Assembly: GCA_964519035.1 (NCBI GenBank)
Contig: CAZFKZ010000016.1
Span: 1 to 37,119, forward strand
Origin: CAJJBL01 sp964519035
Lineage (GTDB): Bacteria; Pseudomonadota; Alphaproteobacteria; Puniceispirillales; Marisalimonadaceae
Direction: 5' to 3'
DNA length: 37,119 bases
The notes under the pieces were generated by a model, which saw only the letters and a list, made by a program, of their open reading frames with translations, did no database searches and was not told where the DNA came from. Both the position numbers and the translations under genes were made by a program. Below are positions 1-7,953 of the stretch, piece after piece (position 1 is the first letter of the stretch; every line of letters begins with the position of its first letter).

Positions 1-144
1 ATAGAGTGGGAATGATGTCTAAAACGTAAGTAATTGCTCGAAGAAAAATAGTTTGAATTATTAAATACTTTATTTTAAAAAAAAGATGAAATAATTTTCA
101 TTCAATATAGTTTATCAATCACATCAAGGGAAATTGAATATTAA
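1..144. other. Intergenic left edge, no supportable gene
   Basis: Nothing longer than a few codons is open here on either strand. Frame 3 reads eight codons from the window edge to a TAA at 27-29 and could be the extreme 3' end of an upstream gene, but this is too short to support. The remainder is A/T-rich leader for the gene starting at 145, with an AAGGGA-like purine run at 126-131. Confidence 0.4.
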
Positions 145-702
145 ATGCGTTTTTGGAATTATAAATCACAAGATTTTTATATCTTTTACGAAAGCATATT
201 TGATAGTGATTTTCCAATAGAAAAGAAAAAAATAATTCTTAGATCTCTTTTTACCGGAGAGTATTTCTTATCAAATATCATCTGTATTTCAAAGGTTTGT
301 TTTGAAGAATACAAAAAAAATAATTTTAAAAAAATATTAAAGCCTAAAAAGGTTAATAAAAGAATCATTAGACATCAATTCACAAATTTTAATGATACTA
401 TAAATTTACTGTTAGAAGAAAAATTGTTAATTAAGAATTTTTGGAAAAAAATATATCAAAATGAAAAAACCCATCTCATAACTAAATCTGAAAAAGATAA
501 AAAAGAATACTTATATATTGATATTCCAGAAGAGGGTGGTTATTTCCTCAATAAAACAGTAGGTTATGAATATGGTAAAAAAGAGGAGCTTTTTCTTAAA
601 TATATTAATTCCCAAAAAATTAAATGGAAAAAAATAAAATTAACAGAAATTACAGATGTTATAAAAGCAGACACTTTTGAAAATTCATTTGATAAAAAAT
701 AA
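145..702 (+). CDS. Hypothetical protein, 185 aa
   Basis: I do not recognise this protein. It is lysine/isoleucine/asparagine-rich, appears soluble (no signal peptide or convincing membrane segment), and is dominated by charged helical stretches in the first two thirds. A possible small beta region follows around residues 125-140 (YIDIPEEGGYFLNK). The ATG at 145 is preceded by a purine run (AAGGGA, 126-131) that is rather far away, so translation may depend on the A-rich leader. It stands alone, with 145 bp of non-coding sequence before the alkyltransferase gene. Codon use resembles that of the neighbours, so I see no sign of recent transfer. A long single-frame ORF on the strand of its neighbours makes it likely to be real; function unknown. 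Confidence 0.6.
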   Translation: MRFWNYKSQDFYIFYESIFDSDFPIEKKKIILRSLFTGEYFLSNIICISKVCFEEYKKNNFKKILKPKKVNKRIIRHQFTNFNDTINLLLEEKLLIKNFWKKIYQNEKTHLITKSEKDKKEYLYIDIPEEGGYFLNKTVGYEYGKKEELFLKYINSQKIKWKKIKLTEITDVIKADTFENSFDKK

Positions 703-847
703 ATTTTATTTTAGTCATAGCTTTTATCTACAACTATATAAAATCAATTAAAATTTCTCTTAATAATTGATAAATATAAAATGTTTTTTTGATTTTCTAA
801 TATTAATAAAAGTAGAAAAAAACCGAAATTTTAAAAAAAGATAAAGT

Positions 848-1144
848 TTGGATAATAAAATGAAACTTGAAGGAACGGAATTTCAAATTAAAGTTTGGAA
901 GGAAATAATGAAAATTCCCTCAGGGAAAACAAAGTCCTATAAAGAGATCGCATTTATTTTAGATAAACCTAATGCTTCTAGAGCAGTTGCAAACGCTTGT
1001 GGAAAAAACCCTTATGTCCCTATGATTCCTTGCCATAGAGTGATCAGATCTGATAAGCAATTAGGAGGTTATAGTGGTCATGGTGGTATTGAAACCAAAA
1101 AAAGGTTATTAATCAGTGAAGGTTATATAGATTTCAAGGCTTAA
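848..1144 (+). CDS. ogt: Methylated-DNA--[protein]-cysteine S-methyltransferase, minimal form
   Basis: This protein repairs O6-alkylguanine by irreversible transfer of the alkyl group to its own cysteine. The 98 residues are essentially only the C-terminal DNA-binding/active-site domain of the Ogt/AdaB/MGMT family: the helix-turn-helix region with SRAVANACGKNP (around 44-55) and the active-site PCHRVI with the acceptor Cys at about residue 62, then the GGYSGHGGIETKKRLL tail. The usual N-terminal RNase-H-like domain is missing, and an in-frame TAA at 842-844 excludes extension upstream. The acceptor cysteine separates it from alkyltransferase-like (ATL) proteins, which have Trp there. The start is TTG at 848 or, equally plausibly, ATG at 860. 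Function is confident; the exact start is not. Confidence 0.85.
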   Translation: MDNKMKLEGTEFQIKVWKEIMKIPSGKTKSYKEIAFILDKPNASRAVANACGKNPYVPMIPCHRVIRSDKQLGGYSGHGGIETKKRLLISEGYIDFKA

Positions 1145-1199
1145 ATTATTAATAAAATGTTTTTGATATTAAATTATTTTTTTTAAAGGAAATTAAGAT

Positions 1200-1337
1200 A
1201 TGGAAAATAGCACAGATCTAAAAAAAAGAATATTGAAGATGAGAGAGGCACATTATTCTAGTAATGATGACACTAATTTGAATTCATCTAGTATTAAAAA
1301 TTATGAACAAAATGATTCTTTAAAAAAAAAACTTTAA
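1200..1337 (+). CDS. N-terminal half of a frameshifted membrane-anchored protein, 45 aa
   Basis: This short frame begins MENSTDLKKRILKMREAHY after an AAAGGA ribosome-binding site (about 1183-1188) and stops at TAA 1335-1337, immediately after a run of ten A (1322-1331). The next gene (1346-1723) is open in the -1 frame from 1316 onward, so the two frames overlap across the A-run. A single -1 slip on the A10 would join them into one protein of about 174 residues: a hydrophilic N-terminal region, a short helix and a C-terminal membrane anchor. This is either programmed or transcriptional slippage, a sequencing/assembly indel, or a real disruption. The good ribosome-binding site is upstream of this half, not the second, which favours one gene. 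Confidence 0.45.
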   Translation: MENSTDLKKRILKMREAHYSSNDDTNLNSSSIKNYEQNDSLKKKL

Positions 1338-1345
1338 TAAGTAAT

Positions 1346-1723
1346 TTGAACATATCAAAAAAAAATAATTTAGATATTAAAAATACAATAAATAACTTAG
1401 AAACACAAAATACCTCATCTATTTCAAATCATGAAAGTAAGAAACGAGATAATTATGATGAGCAATTTAAATTACTTGCTAATAAATTTAATGAGGCTGT
1501 TGAAGTAATCCTTGAACTTTCTGAAAGTGTTAATGAATTAGAAAGTATTATTTATTCAAAAAAAGAAAGGTTTAATAATAAAAAATATTCTACTAATAGA
1601 TATAAATTAAAGTTTGTTATTTTTATTATATTTATTACTTTAATTTCACTTTACGTAATTTTTTTGCCAATAGATTTAAATTCAATCAATTTATTTTTTG
1701 ATGAAATTCTATTATTATTATAA
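1346..1723 (+). CDS. C-terminal half of the same protein: coiled-coil plus C-terminal membrane anchor
   Basis: The 125 codons counted from a weak TTG encode an Asn/Ser-rich polar stretch and a probable coiled-coil helix (about 42-70, FKLLANKFNEAVEVILELSE). A basic patch (KKERFNNKKYSTNRYKLK) then leads into one strongly hydrophobic segment (about 88-108) near the C-terminus, as in a tail-anchored inner-membrane protein. The TTG has no ribosome-binding site and the frame is open back to 1316, so I think the true translation start is the ATG at 1200 with a -1 shift at the A10 run. No family recognised. It ends 7 bp before the convergent DUF3126 gene. Confidence 0.5.
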   Translation: MNISKKNNLDIKNTINNLETQNTSSISNHESKKRDNYDEQFKLLANKFNEAVEVILELSESVNELESIIYSKKERFNNKKYSTNRYKLKFVIFIIFITLISLYVIFLPIDLNSINLFFDEILLLL

Positions 1724-1729
1724 TGATTT

Positions 1730-1939
1730 CTAATTAAGATCTATATCTAGAATTGTCATGTTTAAATGATAACATATATCACCATCTTCTTTGTCTTCAA
1801 AAATCACACCAAGAAATTCTCCATTTATTGTAACATCAGCTGAGTCAGATTTATTTTCTCTACCTTCTATCTTAAGATTTTTTGAGCCTAAAGTATTTCT
1901 TAGATGATTTTGTATTTTGTTTATTGTTACTCTATCCAT
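1730..1939 (-). CDS. DUF3126 family protein
   Basis: This 69-residue protein has the layout of the small alphaproteobacterial DUF3126 family: an N-terminal helix (KIQNHLRNTLG), a conserved DSADVTINGEFLGVIFEDKEDGD core, and the C-terminal MTILDIDLN. No signal peptide, membrane segment or catalytic motif is visible; the role of the family is unknown. It is transcribed leftward with the DUF2794 gene upstream on the same strand, 70 bp away, so the two may share a transcript. The assignment rests on recalled family features rather than a search. Confidence 0.75.
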   Translation of the reverse strand: MDRVTINKIQNHLRNTLGSKNLKIEGRENKSDSADVTINGEFLGVIFEDKEDGDICYHLNMTILDIDLN

Positions 1940-2009
1940 GAATTATTCCTATAATTTAAAAATATAATATTAATAACATAAAACTTTAATTTAAAGTAAA
2001 ATATACGAA

Positions 2010-2384
2010 TTACTTTAGTTTCTTAATGAAGAGCTTTTTTTCAAACCTTGATAATAGTAGATCTATTAAATTACTTTTATCTAAAACTTTACTATAATCT
2101 CTTATAAGGAAATATGGGTGTTTTCCATAATCTTTTTTATTAATCTTAATGATTTGATATAGAGGCTGGTCGTAAGTATGTTTATAAATTGAAAAAAAAG
2201 ATTCATTTTCTAGGTTGTCCATAGAATAGTCGCGCCATAACCCATTCGATACCTGTTTACTATAAAAATTTAAAATAATTTTTAATTCGTACTTAGAAAA
2301 ATAAATAATATTCTTATCAACTTTTTTATTAATAGATATATTATTTAAAACGATTTTTTTTTGATTAAAATTAATAACTTTCAT
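2010..2384 (-). CDS. DUF2794 family protein
   Basis: This 124-residue protein matches the alphaproteobacterial DUF2794 family. Seen in the sequence are YFSKYELKIILNFYSKQVSNG followed by LWRDYSMD (the hallmark WRDY), then a FFSIYKHTYDQPLYQIIKI strand region and a C-terminal helix. The family has no assigned function. It has no membrane segment or secretion signal. It lies just upstream of DUF3126 on the minus strand and diverges from the YfgM-like gene across a 152-bp AT-rich intergenic region that must hold promoters for both directions, although I see no convincing consensus there. Confidence 0.75.
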   Translation of the reverse strand: MKVINFNQKKIVLNNISINKKVDKNIIYFSKYELKIILNFYSKQVSNGLWRDYSMDNLENESFFSIYKHTYDQPLYQIIKINKKDYGKHPYFLIRDYSKVLDKSNLIDLLLSRFEKKLFIKKLK

Positions 2385-2536
2385 ATTTTTCTATAAATCT
2401 AATAACAAATTTCTTTTAATACATTAAGCTACAAAATAAATACATAATCAAGATAATGAATTGATTTATTTCTAATATAAGACTAAAAGTTAGAAGAAAT
2501 TTAGTAATTTTACACTCTTTAAAAATTGGATTTTAA

Positions 2537-3175
2537 ATGGCAGACATATTTGATGAAGTTTCTGAAGATTTAAGACAAGAAAAGATTACACAAGTTTGGA
2601 AAAAGTATTCGAAATTTATAATTGGTTTTGTTGTATTTGTGATAATTTCTATTCTTGGATATCAAGGATATTTTAGTTGGAAAAAAAATCAATTAATTGC
2701 TCAATCTGAGTTTTTTTTTAAAGCTTTAGATAATTTAGAAAATAATAATACTAAAAATAGTATGGAATATTTTATAAAAAACTCGTCTGGTAATGCTGAT
2801 GGATATGAAATGTTGTCAATATTTGGTTTGGCTGAAAATCATTTCAAAGATAATAAAATAGAAAAGATGACACAAAATTATAAATCTATTTATGATAATA
2901 CTAATTTTGATAATTATTATAGAGATTTATCAAGAATTCTCTCTGTTATTAGAGATAAAAAGAGTTCATATGAAGAACTTCATGATCGGTTAAAACCAAT
3001 TTTAAGTAGTCCTAGTAAATTACAAATATTGGCTGCAGAACTTGAAATTATTTTATTGGTTAGATTTAATATGTTCAAAAGAGCAAAACTGTTATTAACA
3101 AAATTGTTAAATAGAAGTGAGATCTCAATTGAACAAAAAAATAGATTAACCTTAATTAATAAGTTGTATGAATAA
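2537..3175 (+). CDS. YfgM-like tetratricopeptide-repeat inner-membrane protein
   Basis: The 212-residue protein starts with a short cytoplasmic tail (MADIFDEVSEDLRQEKITQVWKK), a single membrane anchor at about 27-47 and a periplasmic helical region of TPR-like (TPR_21) type. This is the architecture of YfgM, the ancillary SecYEG translocon subunit that cooperates with periplasmic chaperones. The DIFDEV...LR..K....W.KY opening is typical of alphaproteobacterial members. Its context, overlapping a BamB gene and followed by der, is the conserved proteobacterial order and supports a role in envelope protein traffic. The TPR motifs are too divergent to delimit by eye. Confidence 0.75.
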   Translation: MADIFDEVSEDLRQEKITQVWKKYSKFIIGFVVFVIISILGYQGYFSWKKNQLIAQSEFFFKALDNLENNNTKNSMEYFIKNSSGNADGYEMLSIFGLAENHFKDNKIEKMTQNYKSIYDNTNFDNYYRDLSRILSVIRDKKSSYEELHDRLKPILSSPSKLQILAAELEIILLVRFNMFKRAKLLLTKLLNRSEISIEQKNRLTLINKLYE

Positions 3176-4520
3176 TATGAATCAAAATAAAGGTATAAAA
3201 AAAAATGGAACTAACTTTTTAAATATTGTTTTTTTGTTAACATTTTTTTTTATTAATGGATGTTCGTCAGATGAATCACAAACATTCAAGAATGCTGTTA
3301 ATGTTTTTGAAAGTAAAAATGTTATTAATGTTGATAAAAAAGAAGTTTTAAAAAGTGTTAAACTAGGGAAAATTGTTAATAATTTAAATATTGTTAACTC
3401 AAATTCATATAACTTAACTAATTCTTATACAAAATTTCCTTTAAATAAAATTTGGACTGTTAATACCAATCAGTCACTAAGTGACGAAACGCCTTTCTTG
3501 TCTGAACCTGTATATATTTTATCAAACATATATTTAATTAATTCTAATGGGAAACTGATTAAAATAAATTCTAAAAATGGCGATATTGTTTGGGAAAAAA
3601 CTATTTTTGAAAACTTAGATAATTCATTAATTGGTCCTCCTGCTATTTCAGGAAAATATATAAACGATAATGTAACTATTTTTTTACATACTGGTAATAA
3701 CGAAATATTTTCAATAAATGGATTAACTGGGGAAATTAACTGGAAAAATATTTTTAATTTACCGTTTAGGGGAGGTTTAACTTATTTCCAAGATCGATTA
3801 TACGTTAGTGATTATGAAGGAACAGCTTTTTCAATAAATAGTAGTAATGGAAAAATTGTTTGGCAAAAATCTTTAGGTTCTGATTTTAACTCCATTTACA
3901 CTAAGGCAAGGCCAATAATAGCCAAAGATAAACTAATTGTTCCAGGAACCAGTGGCAGTTTTTTTGTATTATCTCTAAAGAATGGAGATCTAGAATGGAC
4001 AGAAAATATATCGTCTAATTCACAGTTACCAAAATTATATCATGTAGGTGACATAGTTGCTAATCCCCTGTACCACAAAAATGTCGTTTATATAGTGTCT
4101 CAATCTGGTTTTATTTCTGCCTTTGATCTTGATACGTCAAAGAATATTTGGACACTCCCTGTAGGAGGTGTGGAAACTCCAATTTTATCAAACGAAGCTA
4201 TTTTTATTAATGGTAACGATGGTAATTTAGTAGCTATAAATAGAATAAAAGGGAATGTTATATGGCATAAAAAATACGCAAGTAGAGTAAATATCAATTC
4301 ATATTTTTCTAATGAGGCAATAGCTATATATAAAGGACCAGTTTTAGCCGCCTCTAAATTATTATTATCTGATCATCATGGAACGATTAGAATTCTTGAT
4401 ACTAAAAATGGTGATGAATTAGATACATTATCAGTTGGTAAATTAGCGATAGCCCCTTTAGTTGTAGATAAAAAAGTTTTTTTTCTTAGGGCTGATGGGG
4501 ATTTACTAGCTTATGAATAA
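3168..4520 (+). CDS. bamB: Outer-membrane protein assembly factor BamB (PQQ-like beta-propeller lipoprotein)
   Basis: BamB is the lipoprotein beta-propeller of the BAM complex that inserts beta-barrel proteins in the outer membrane. The 450 residues open with a lipoprotein signal (hydrophobic core about 17-30, lipobox FINGC with Cys 32). They continue with repeated PQQ-type blade motifs ending in W and containing G-x-hydrophobic-W, e.g. NGDIVWEKT, TGEINWKN, NGKIVWQKS, NGDLEWTE, KGNVIWHKK. The start overlaps the YfgM-like gene by 8 nt, so translation is probably coupled. A 90-residue low-complexity Asn/Ser/Val-rich linker after the lipid anchor is longer than in E. coli BamB. der follows 31 bp downstream. 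Confidence 0.87.
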   Translation: MNNMNQNKGIKKNGTNFLNIVFLLTFFFINGCSSDESQTFKNAVNVFESKNVINVDKKEVLKSVKLGKIVNNLNIVNSNSYNLTNSYTKFPLNKIWTVNTNQSLSDETPFLSEPVYILSNIYLINSNGKLIKINSKNGDIVWEKTIFENLDNSLIGPPAISGKYINDNVTIFLHTGNNEIFSINGLTGEINWKNIFNLPFRGGLTYFQDRLYVSDYEGTAFSINSSNGKIVWQKSLGSDFNSIYTKARPIIAKDKLIVPGTSGSFFVLSLKNGDLEWTENISSNSQLPKLYHVGDIVANPLYHKNVVYIVSQSGFISAFDLDTSKNIWTLPVGGVETPILSNEAIFINGNDGNLVAINRIKGNVIWHKKYASRVNINSYFSNEAIAIYKGPVLAASKLLLSDHHGTIRILDTKNGDELDTLSVGKLAIAPLVVDKKVFFLRADGDLLAYE

Positions 4521-4551
4521 ATTTCTTGATTTACATATTTAGGTTCATTTT

Positions 4552-5910
4552 ATGCTAAAAATTGTACTAGTTGGCAGACCAAATGTTGGTAAATCAACTT
4601 TATTTAATAGATTGGTTGGTTCTAGAAAAGCTATAGTTAACGACCAACCAGGTGTTACTAGAGACAGAAAATATGGCCAAGCTAATTTTGTTGATTTAGA
4701 ATTCTTATTAATTGATACTGCTGGTATTGACAATTCTAAAAAAGAAAATTTAGATAATGATATTAAAGTTCAGACAGATTTAGCCATAAATGATGCTGAT
4801 TTGATAATTTTCGTGATTGATGGTCGAGCTGGTGTACTGCCAGTAGAAAAAGATTTCTCAAAAAAACTTAAAATTATTGATAAACCAGTTATTTTATTAA
4901 TTAACAAATGTGAAGGTTATGGGGGTATCTTAGGTCAATCAGAAAGTTCAATGCTAGGTTTTGGGACAAGTATTCCATTTTCTGCTGAACATGGGGATGG
5001 TTTATCTGATTTATATGATGAGTTAAAAAATTATTTTATTAAAGATAAAAATGAGATTATAGATAATTCTAATATTAATGAACCTAAACTTGATTTATTT
5101 CCCACAATAAGACTTGGGATTATTGGTCGACCTAATACTGGTAAATCTACATTACTCAATAGTATCATAGAAGAAAAAAGAGTGGTTACTAGCTCTAAAG
5201 CAGGAACTACTAGAGATGCAATTGAAGTCATTTGGTCTTATAATAACCAACCATTTTGTATTGTTGATACTGCTGGTTTGAGAAGGAAAGCCAAGATTTC
5301 AAACGTATTAGAAAAAAGTATGATTTCAGATACTCTTAAGACCGTCAAATATAGTAATATATGTATATTAATGATAGACGCTTCAATTGGACTTGAGAAA
5401 CAAGATTTAGCAATCGCTCGAATGATAGTTGGTGAAGGTCGAGGTTTAATAATTGGTGCTAATATGTGGGACAAAGTAATTAATAAAGATGAAACTAAAA
5501 ATAATATTTTTCATCAGTTAAAAACCTCTTTATCTCAAATTAGAGATGTTCCTGTTGCATTTATGTCTGGATTGCATGGAACTGGGATGAAAATCTTAAT
5601 GAATATAGCTCTAGATATACGAGCTAGGTTAGATATTAGAATTTCAACTGGAAAATTAAACAGATGGTTAATTCCAATTATTGAAAATAATCCAGCGCCA
5701 TTATATAAGGGAAAGGTAAACCGAATAAGATATATCACCCAAGTGAATGTTAGACCACCAACGTTTGCAGTATTTATGTCAAGTCCAGAAAATTTACCTG
5801 AAAGTTATGCTCGTTTTTTAAAGTCAGCTATAATGGATGATTTTAATTTAGCGGGTCTTCCCATAAGACTCATGTTACGAAAAGGAAACAATCCTTATGT
5901 TGAAGGTTAA
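4552..5910 (+). CDS. der: Ribosome biogenesis GTPase Der (EngA)
   Basis: Der is the double GTPase required for maturation of the 50S ribosomal subunit. Two tandem G domains are visible: the first with GRPNVGKS (8-15), DTAG (55-58) and NKCE (118-121); the second with GRPNTGKS (192-199), DTAG (VDTAGLRRKAK) and a G4 that reads NMWD, conserved for this domain. The C-terminal KH-like domain runs from about 355 to 452 and ends NPYVEG, a typical alphaproteobacterial ending. Full length at 452 aa, with no missing motif. The ATG at 4552 sits 31 bp after bamB, with a modest TAGG upstream. It converges with the RRF-like gene, 7 bp away. Confidence 0.97.
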   Translation: MLKIVLVGRPNVGKSTLFNRLVGSRKAIVNDQPGVTRDRKYGQANFVDLEFLLIDTAGIDNSKKENLDNDIKVQTDLAINDADLIIFVIDGRAGVLPVEKDFSKKLKIIDKPVILLINKCEGYGGILGQSESSMLGFGTSIPFSAEHGDGLSDLYDELKNYFIKDKNEIIDNSNINEPKLDLFPTIRLGIIGRPNTGKSTLLNSIIEEKRVVTSSKAGTTRDAIEVIWSYNNQPFCIVDTAGLRRKAKISNVLEKSMISDTLKTVKYSNICILMIDASIGLEKQDLAIARMIVGEGRGLIIGANMWDKVINKDETKNNIFHQLKTSLSQIRDVPVAFMSGLHGTGMKILMNIALDIRARLDIRISTGKLNRWLIPIIENNPAPLYKGKVNRIRYITQVNVRPPTFAVFMSSPENLPESYARFLKSAIMDDFNLAGLPIRLMLRKGNNPYVEG

Positions 5911-5917
5911 ACTTAGA

Positions 5918-6703
5918 TTAATTAGTTTGTATTTGTTCAGTAACATTATTTTCTGATAGCTCATTTGAGCTAGATCTTTCTTCATGATTAGAAATGATTG
6001 TTTGTTCTTTCAATCCTAAGTCTTTTTTATTCTCAAGTTCTAATCTTATGTTTTCTAATTTAGATCTTTTTGTTATTTCCTTTAATAAATCAGGGTCATC
6101 TTTTTCTACTGTTTTAAAAAAACTTCCTAAAATCTTTTTTCTTCCTAATAAACCAATAATCCTAACTTCTTTAGTACATCTTTCGTGTGCAGCATTAATT
6201 TTTTTTGTTGCCATTGTAGCTATTCTTTGATCTATAAATTCTTTTTCCATTGCTGCTTTTACTCTTAAGCCAGTATTGGTCTTTGCTTTAGTTAATCTTC
6301 CACACATGGCATTTGTTCTTCTATTAACATCATCACCTATTTCTTCTAATTGCATTCTAGAAGGTTTAGGAACTCTAACATAAATAAATTGATCACCTTT
6401 TTCATTCTTTGCAGGGAAACCATTTTGTTTAATAAATTCTAATACTTCCTCAATGTGTTCTTTGTTATAAATCATTAATTCAATTTTCATAGGATCTTCA
6501 GGGGATTCTACATTCCCTAAATCAGCTATTCTTCTTTTTCTTCCATTCATTACTATTTGAAGACTTCCAAATACTCTAATGTTTGGATCTTGATTTTTCT
6601 TATCTTCTATTATGTCAGCAAACTCTTCAATAGCACGTTCTAAGTTTGCAGTAGCCTCAGTGGAATAACTTTCCAAATTATCATTGTTATTTTCGTTTGC
6701 CAT
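5918..6703 (-). CDS. Ribosome-recycling-factor-like protein encoded downstream of motAB
   Basis: This 261-residue protein is predicted soluble and very charged. Residues roughly 15-190 show the plan of the ribosome recycling factor family: a long N-terminal helix (NLERAIEEFADIIEDKK); then a middle section RIADLGNVESPEDPMKIELM, which corresponds to the PL.QLA.V.V.D.RTL.I part of RRF. YNKEHIEEVLEFIKQNGFPA corresponds to DKS...VEKAI..SDLGL.P; then a strand and turn IYVRVPKPSRMQLEEIGDDVNRR, corresponding to IRVPLP.LTEERR; then long C-terminal helices. Conservation is weak, and a Ser/Glu/Asn-rich tail of about 70 residues is added (RRF is about 185 aa). It is the last gene of the leftward motA-motB group, 44 bp after motB, which is no place for the canonical frr. 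Role unknown; RRF assignment is by eye. Confidence 0.5.
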   Translation of the reverse strand: MANENNNDNLESYSTEATANLERAIEEFADIIEDKKNQDPNIRVFGSLQIVMNGRKRRIADLGNVESPEDPMKIELMIYNKEHIEEVLEFIKQNGFPAKNEKGDQFIYVRVPKPSRMQLEEIGDDVNRRTNAMCGRLTKAKTNTGLRVKAAMEKEFIDQRIATMATKKINAAHERCTKEVRIIGLLGRKKILGSFFKTVEKDDPDLLKEITKRSKLENIRLELENKKDLGLKEQTIISNHEERSSSNELSENNVTEQIQTN

Positions 6704-6747
6704 TTTATAACCTAATATTTAAAAGATAAAAATTAATAAATAACATA

Positions 6748-7926
6748 TCAATATTTAATTTCAATTTCAATTCTTCTATTTTTTTCTCTACCTTTAGCAG
6801 AATCATTTTGTTCGAGAGGTTTTGTCTCACCAAAACTAATAGCTTTTAATTTGTCCATTGGTATTGTCTCAGCTTTAGATAGTTCTTGGACCACGCTTGA
6901 CGCTCTTGCAGCTGCAAGGTCCCAATTATCTCTGTACTGTCCTCCAAATATAAGAGGTACATCGTCAGTATGACCTGAAACATTTACCTGGCCTGCACCT
7001 TTCCCACTTACTTTAGCAATTTTATTCATGATTGCTTTAGCTTGTTTTGAGAGTTTTGCTGAGCCAGATCCAAAAGCTCCTGCTGATCCAACAGTTACAA
7101 TTACTCTGTCCTTTTCTCTTTGAACTTCAGCCAGACCTTTTCCTATTTCTTGTTTCAAGGCAACTCTTAATTGATCTTCACTAAACTCTGCTTTTCTAGA
7201 TTTCTCTTTTTGAGTTGAACTATCTTCTGAATTTTTTGTTTCTAGTTCGCTTACTTTATCCTTTAGAGCTTTATTTTCGTCCATCGCTGATGCCATGGAT
7301 TTTATATTCTTATCAACACCTCCAATTAATACGTCAGTATCAGTTGCACCAGTGTTTTCTCTAGCTTTTTCTACTGATTCTAAAGTTTCTTGAATTAACT
7401 TAGATATTTCATCATTTGTTTTATCTTTTGTATCAACTTTAACCAAAACTTTATCATCAACAGTTTCTACTTTTACATCATCTGAAGAAACATTCTCAAT
7501 GATTTCTTCAGCTAATTCCTTAGCTGTCATATTTTCTTTGGAATTACTTTTTGCACTATCACCTTCATCAATTTCTGATTTTAAATCTAAATTTTTTTGT
7601 TCTGACTCAGACGTTTGTTGCTTCATATTATTTGTAACGGAAGGTGCAGGTGACGGACTGAAATTTAAAGATAAAACTGTGGTACCTTTAGGCTGTTCAA
7701 CAACAGGTATAACTTTTTGAACTCCAAATGCATTTTTCAGGCTACCACTTATTTGTTTGAACTTTGGAACATTAAACTCAGCAAATGATAAAATTAAAAC
7801 GAAAAAAGCCATTAATAAAGTCGCCATATCTGCAAAAGTTGCCATCCATGCAGGTGCCCCTTGAGGAGGGCATTTAGGACATTCTTCTTCTTCGTCTTCA
7901 TTTTCTATAACTTGTGCTTCAGCCAT
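6748..7926 (-). CDS. motB: Flagellar-type motor stator protein MotB/PomB
   Basis: This is the peptidoglycan-anchored stator subunit that works with MotA to convert ion flow into torque. The 392 residues begin with an acidic tail containing CPKCPPQGAPAW, then one membrane helix (about 27-48) bearing the ion-binding Asp 33 in TFADMATLLMAFFVLILSF, followed by a plug-like amphipathic stretch. A long Ser/Glu/Lys-rich, low-complexity periplasmic linker follows (about 90-235). The C-terminal OmpA/MotB peptidoglycan-binding domain contains GHTDDVPLIFGGQYRDNWDLAAARASSVV and ends KGREKNRRIEIEIKY. It has the PomB (sodium-type) look. The linker makes it longer than E. coli MotB. It is 27 bp downstream of motA and in the same operon. 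No rotor or filament gene is present in this window. Confidence 0.9.
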   Translation of the reverse strand: MAEAQVIENEDEEEECPKCPPQGAPAWMATFADMATLLMAFFVLILSFAEFNVPKFKQISGSLKNAFGVQKVIPVVEQPKGTTVLSLNFSPSPAPSVTNNMKQQTSESEQKNLDLKSEIDEGDSAKSNSKENMTAKELAEEIIENVSSDDVKVETVDDKVLVKVDTKDKTNDEISKLIQETLESVEKARENTGATDTDVLIGGVDKNIKSMASAMDENKALKDKVSELETKNSEDSSTQKEKSRKAEFSEDQLRVALKQEIGKGLAEVQREKDRVIVTVGSAGAFGSGSAKLSKQAKAIMNKIAKVSGKGAGQVNVSGHTDDVPLIFGGQYRDNWDLAAARASSVVQELSKAETIPMDKLKAISFGETKPLEQNDSAKGREKNRRIEIEIKY

Positions 7927-7953
7927 TGAATTCCCCTAATATAAACTAAAAGA

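Noticed and set aside
848..1144. Alkyltransferase-like (ATL) protein without repair activity
   Set aside because: The active-site motif is PCHR with the acceptor Cys present; ATL proteins have Trp at that position.
4562..4585. A TTGGCA-containing -24-like element inside der
   Set aside because: The dinucleotide 10 nt after GG is GT, not GC, and it lies within the P-loop coding sequence of der.
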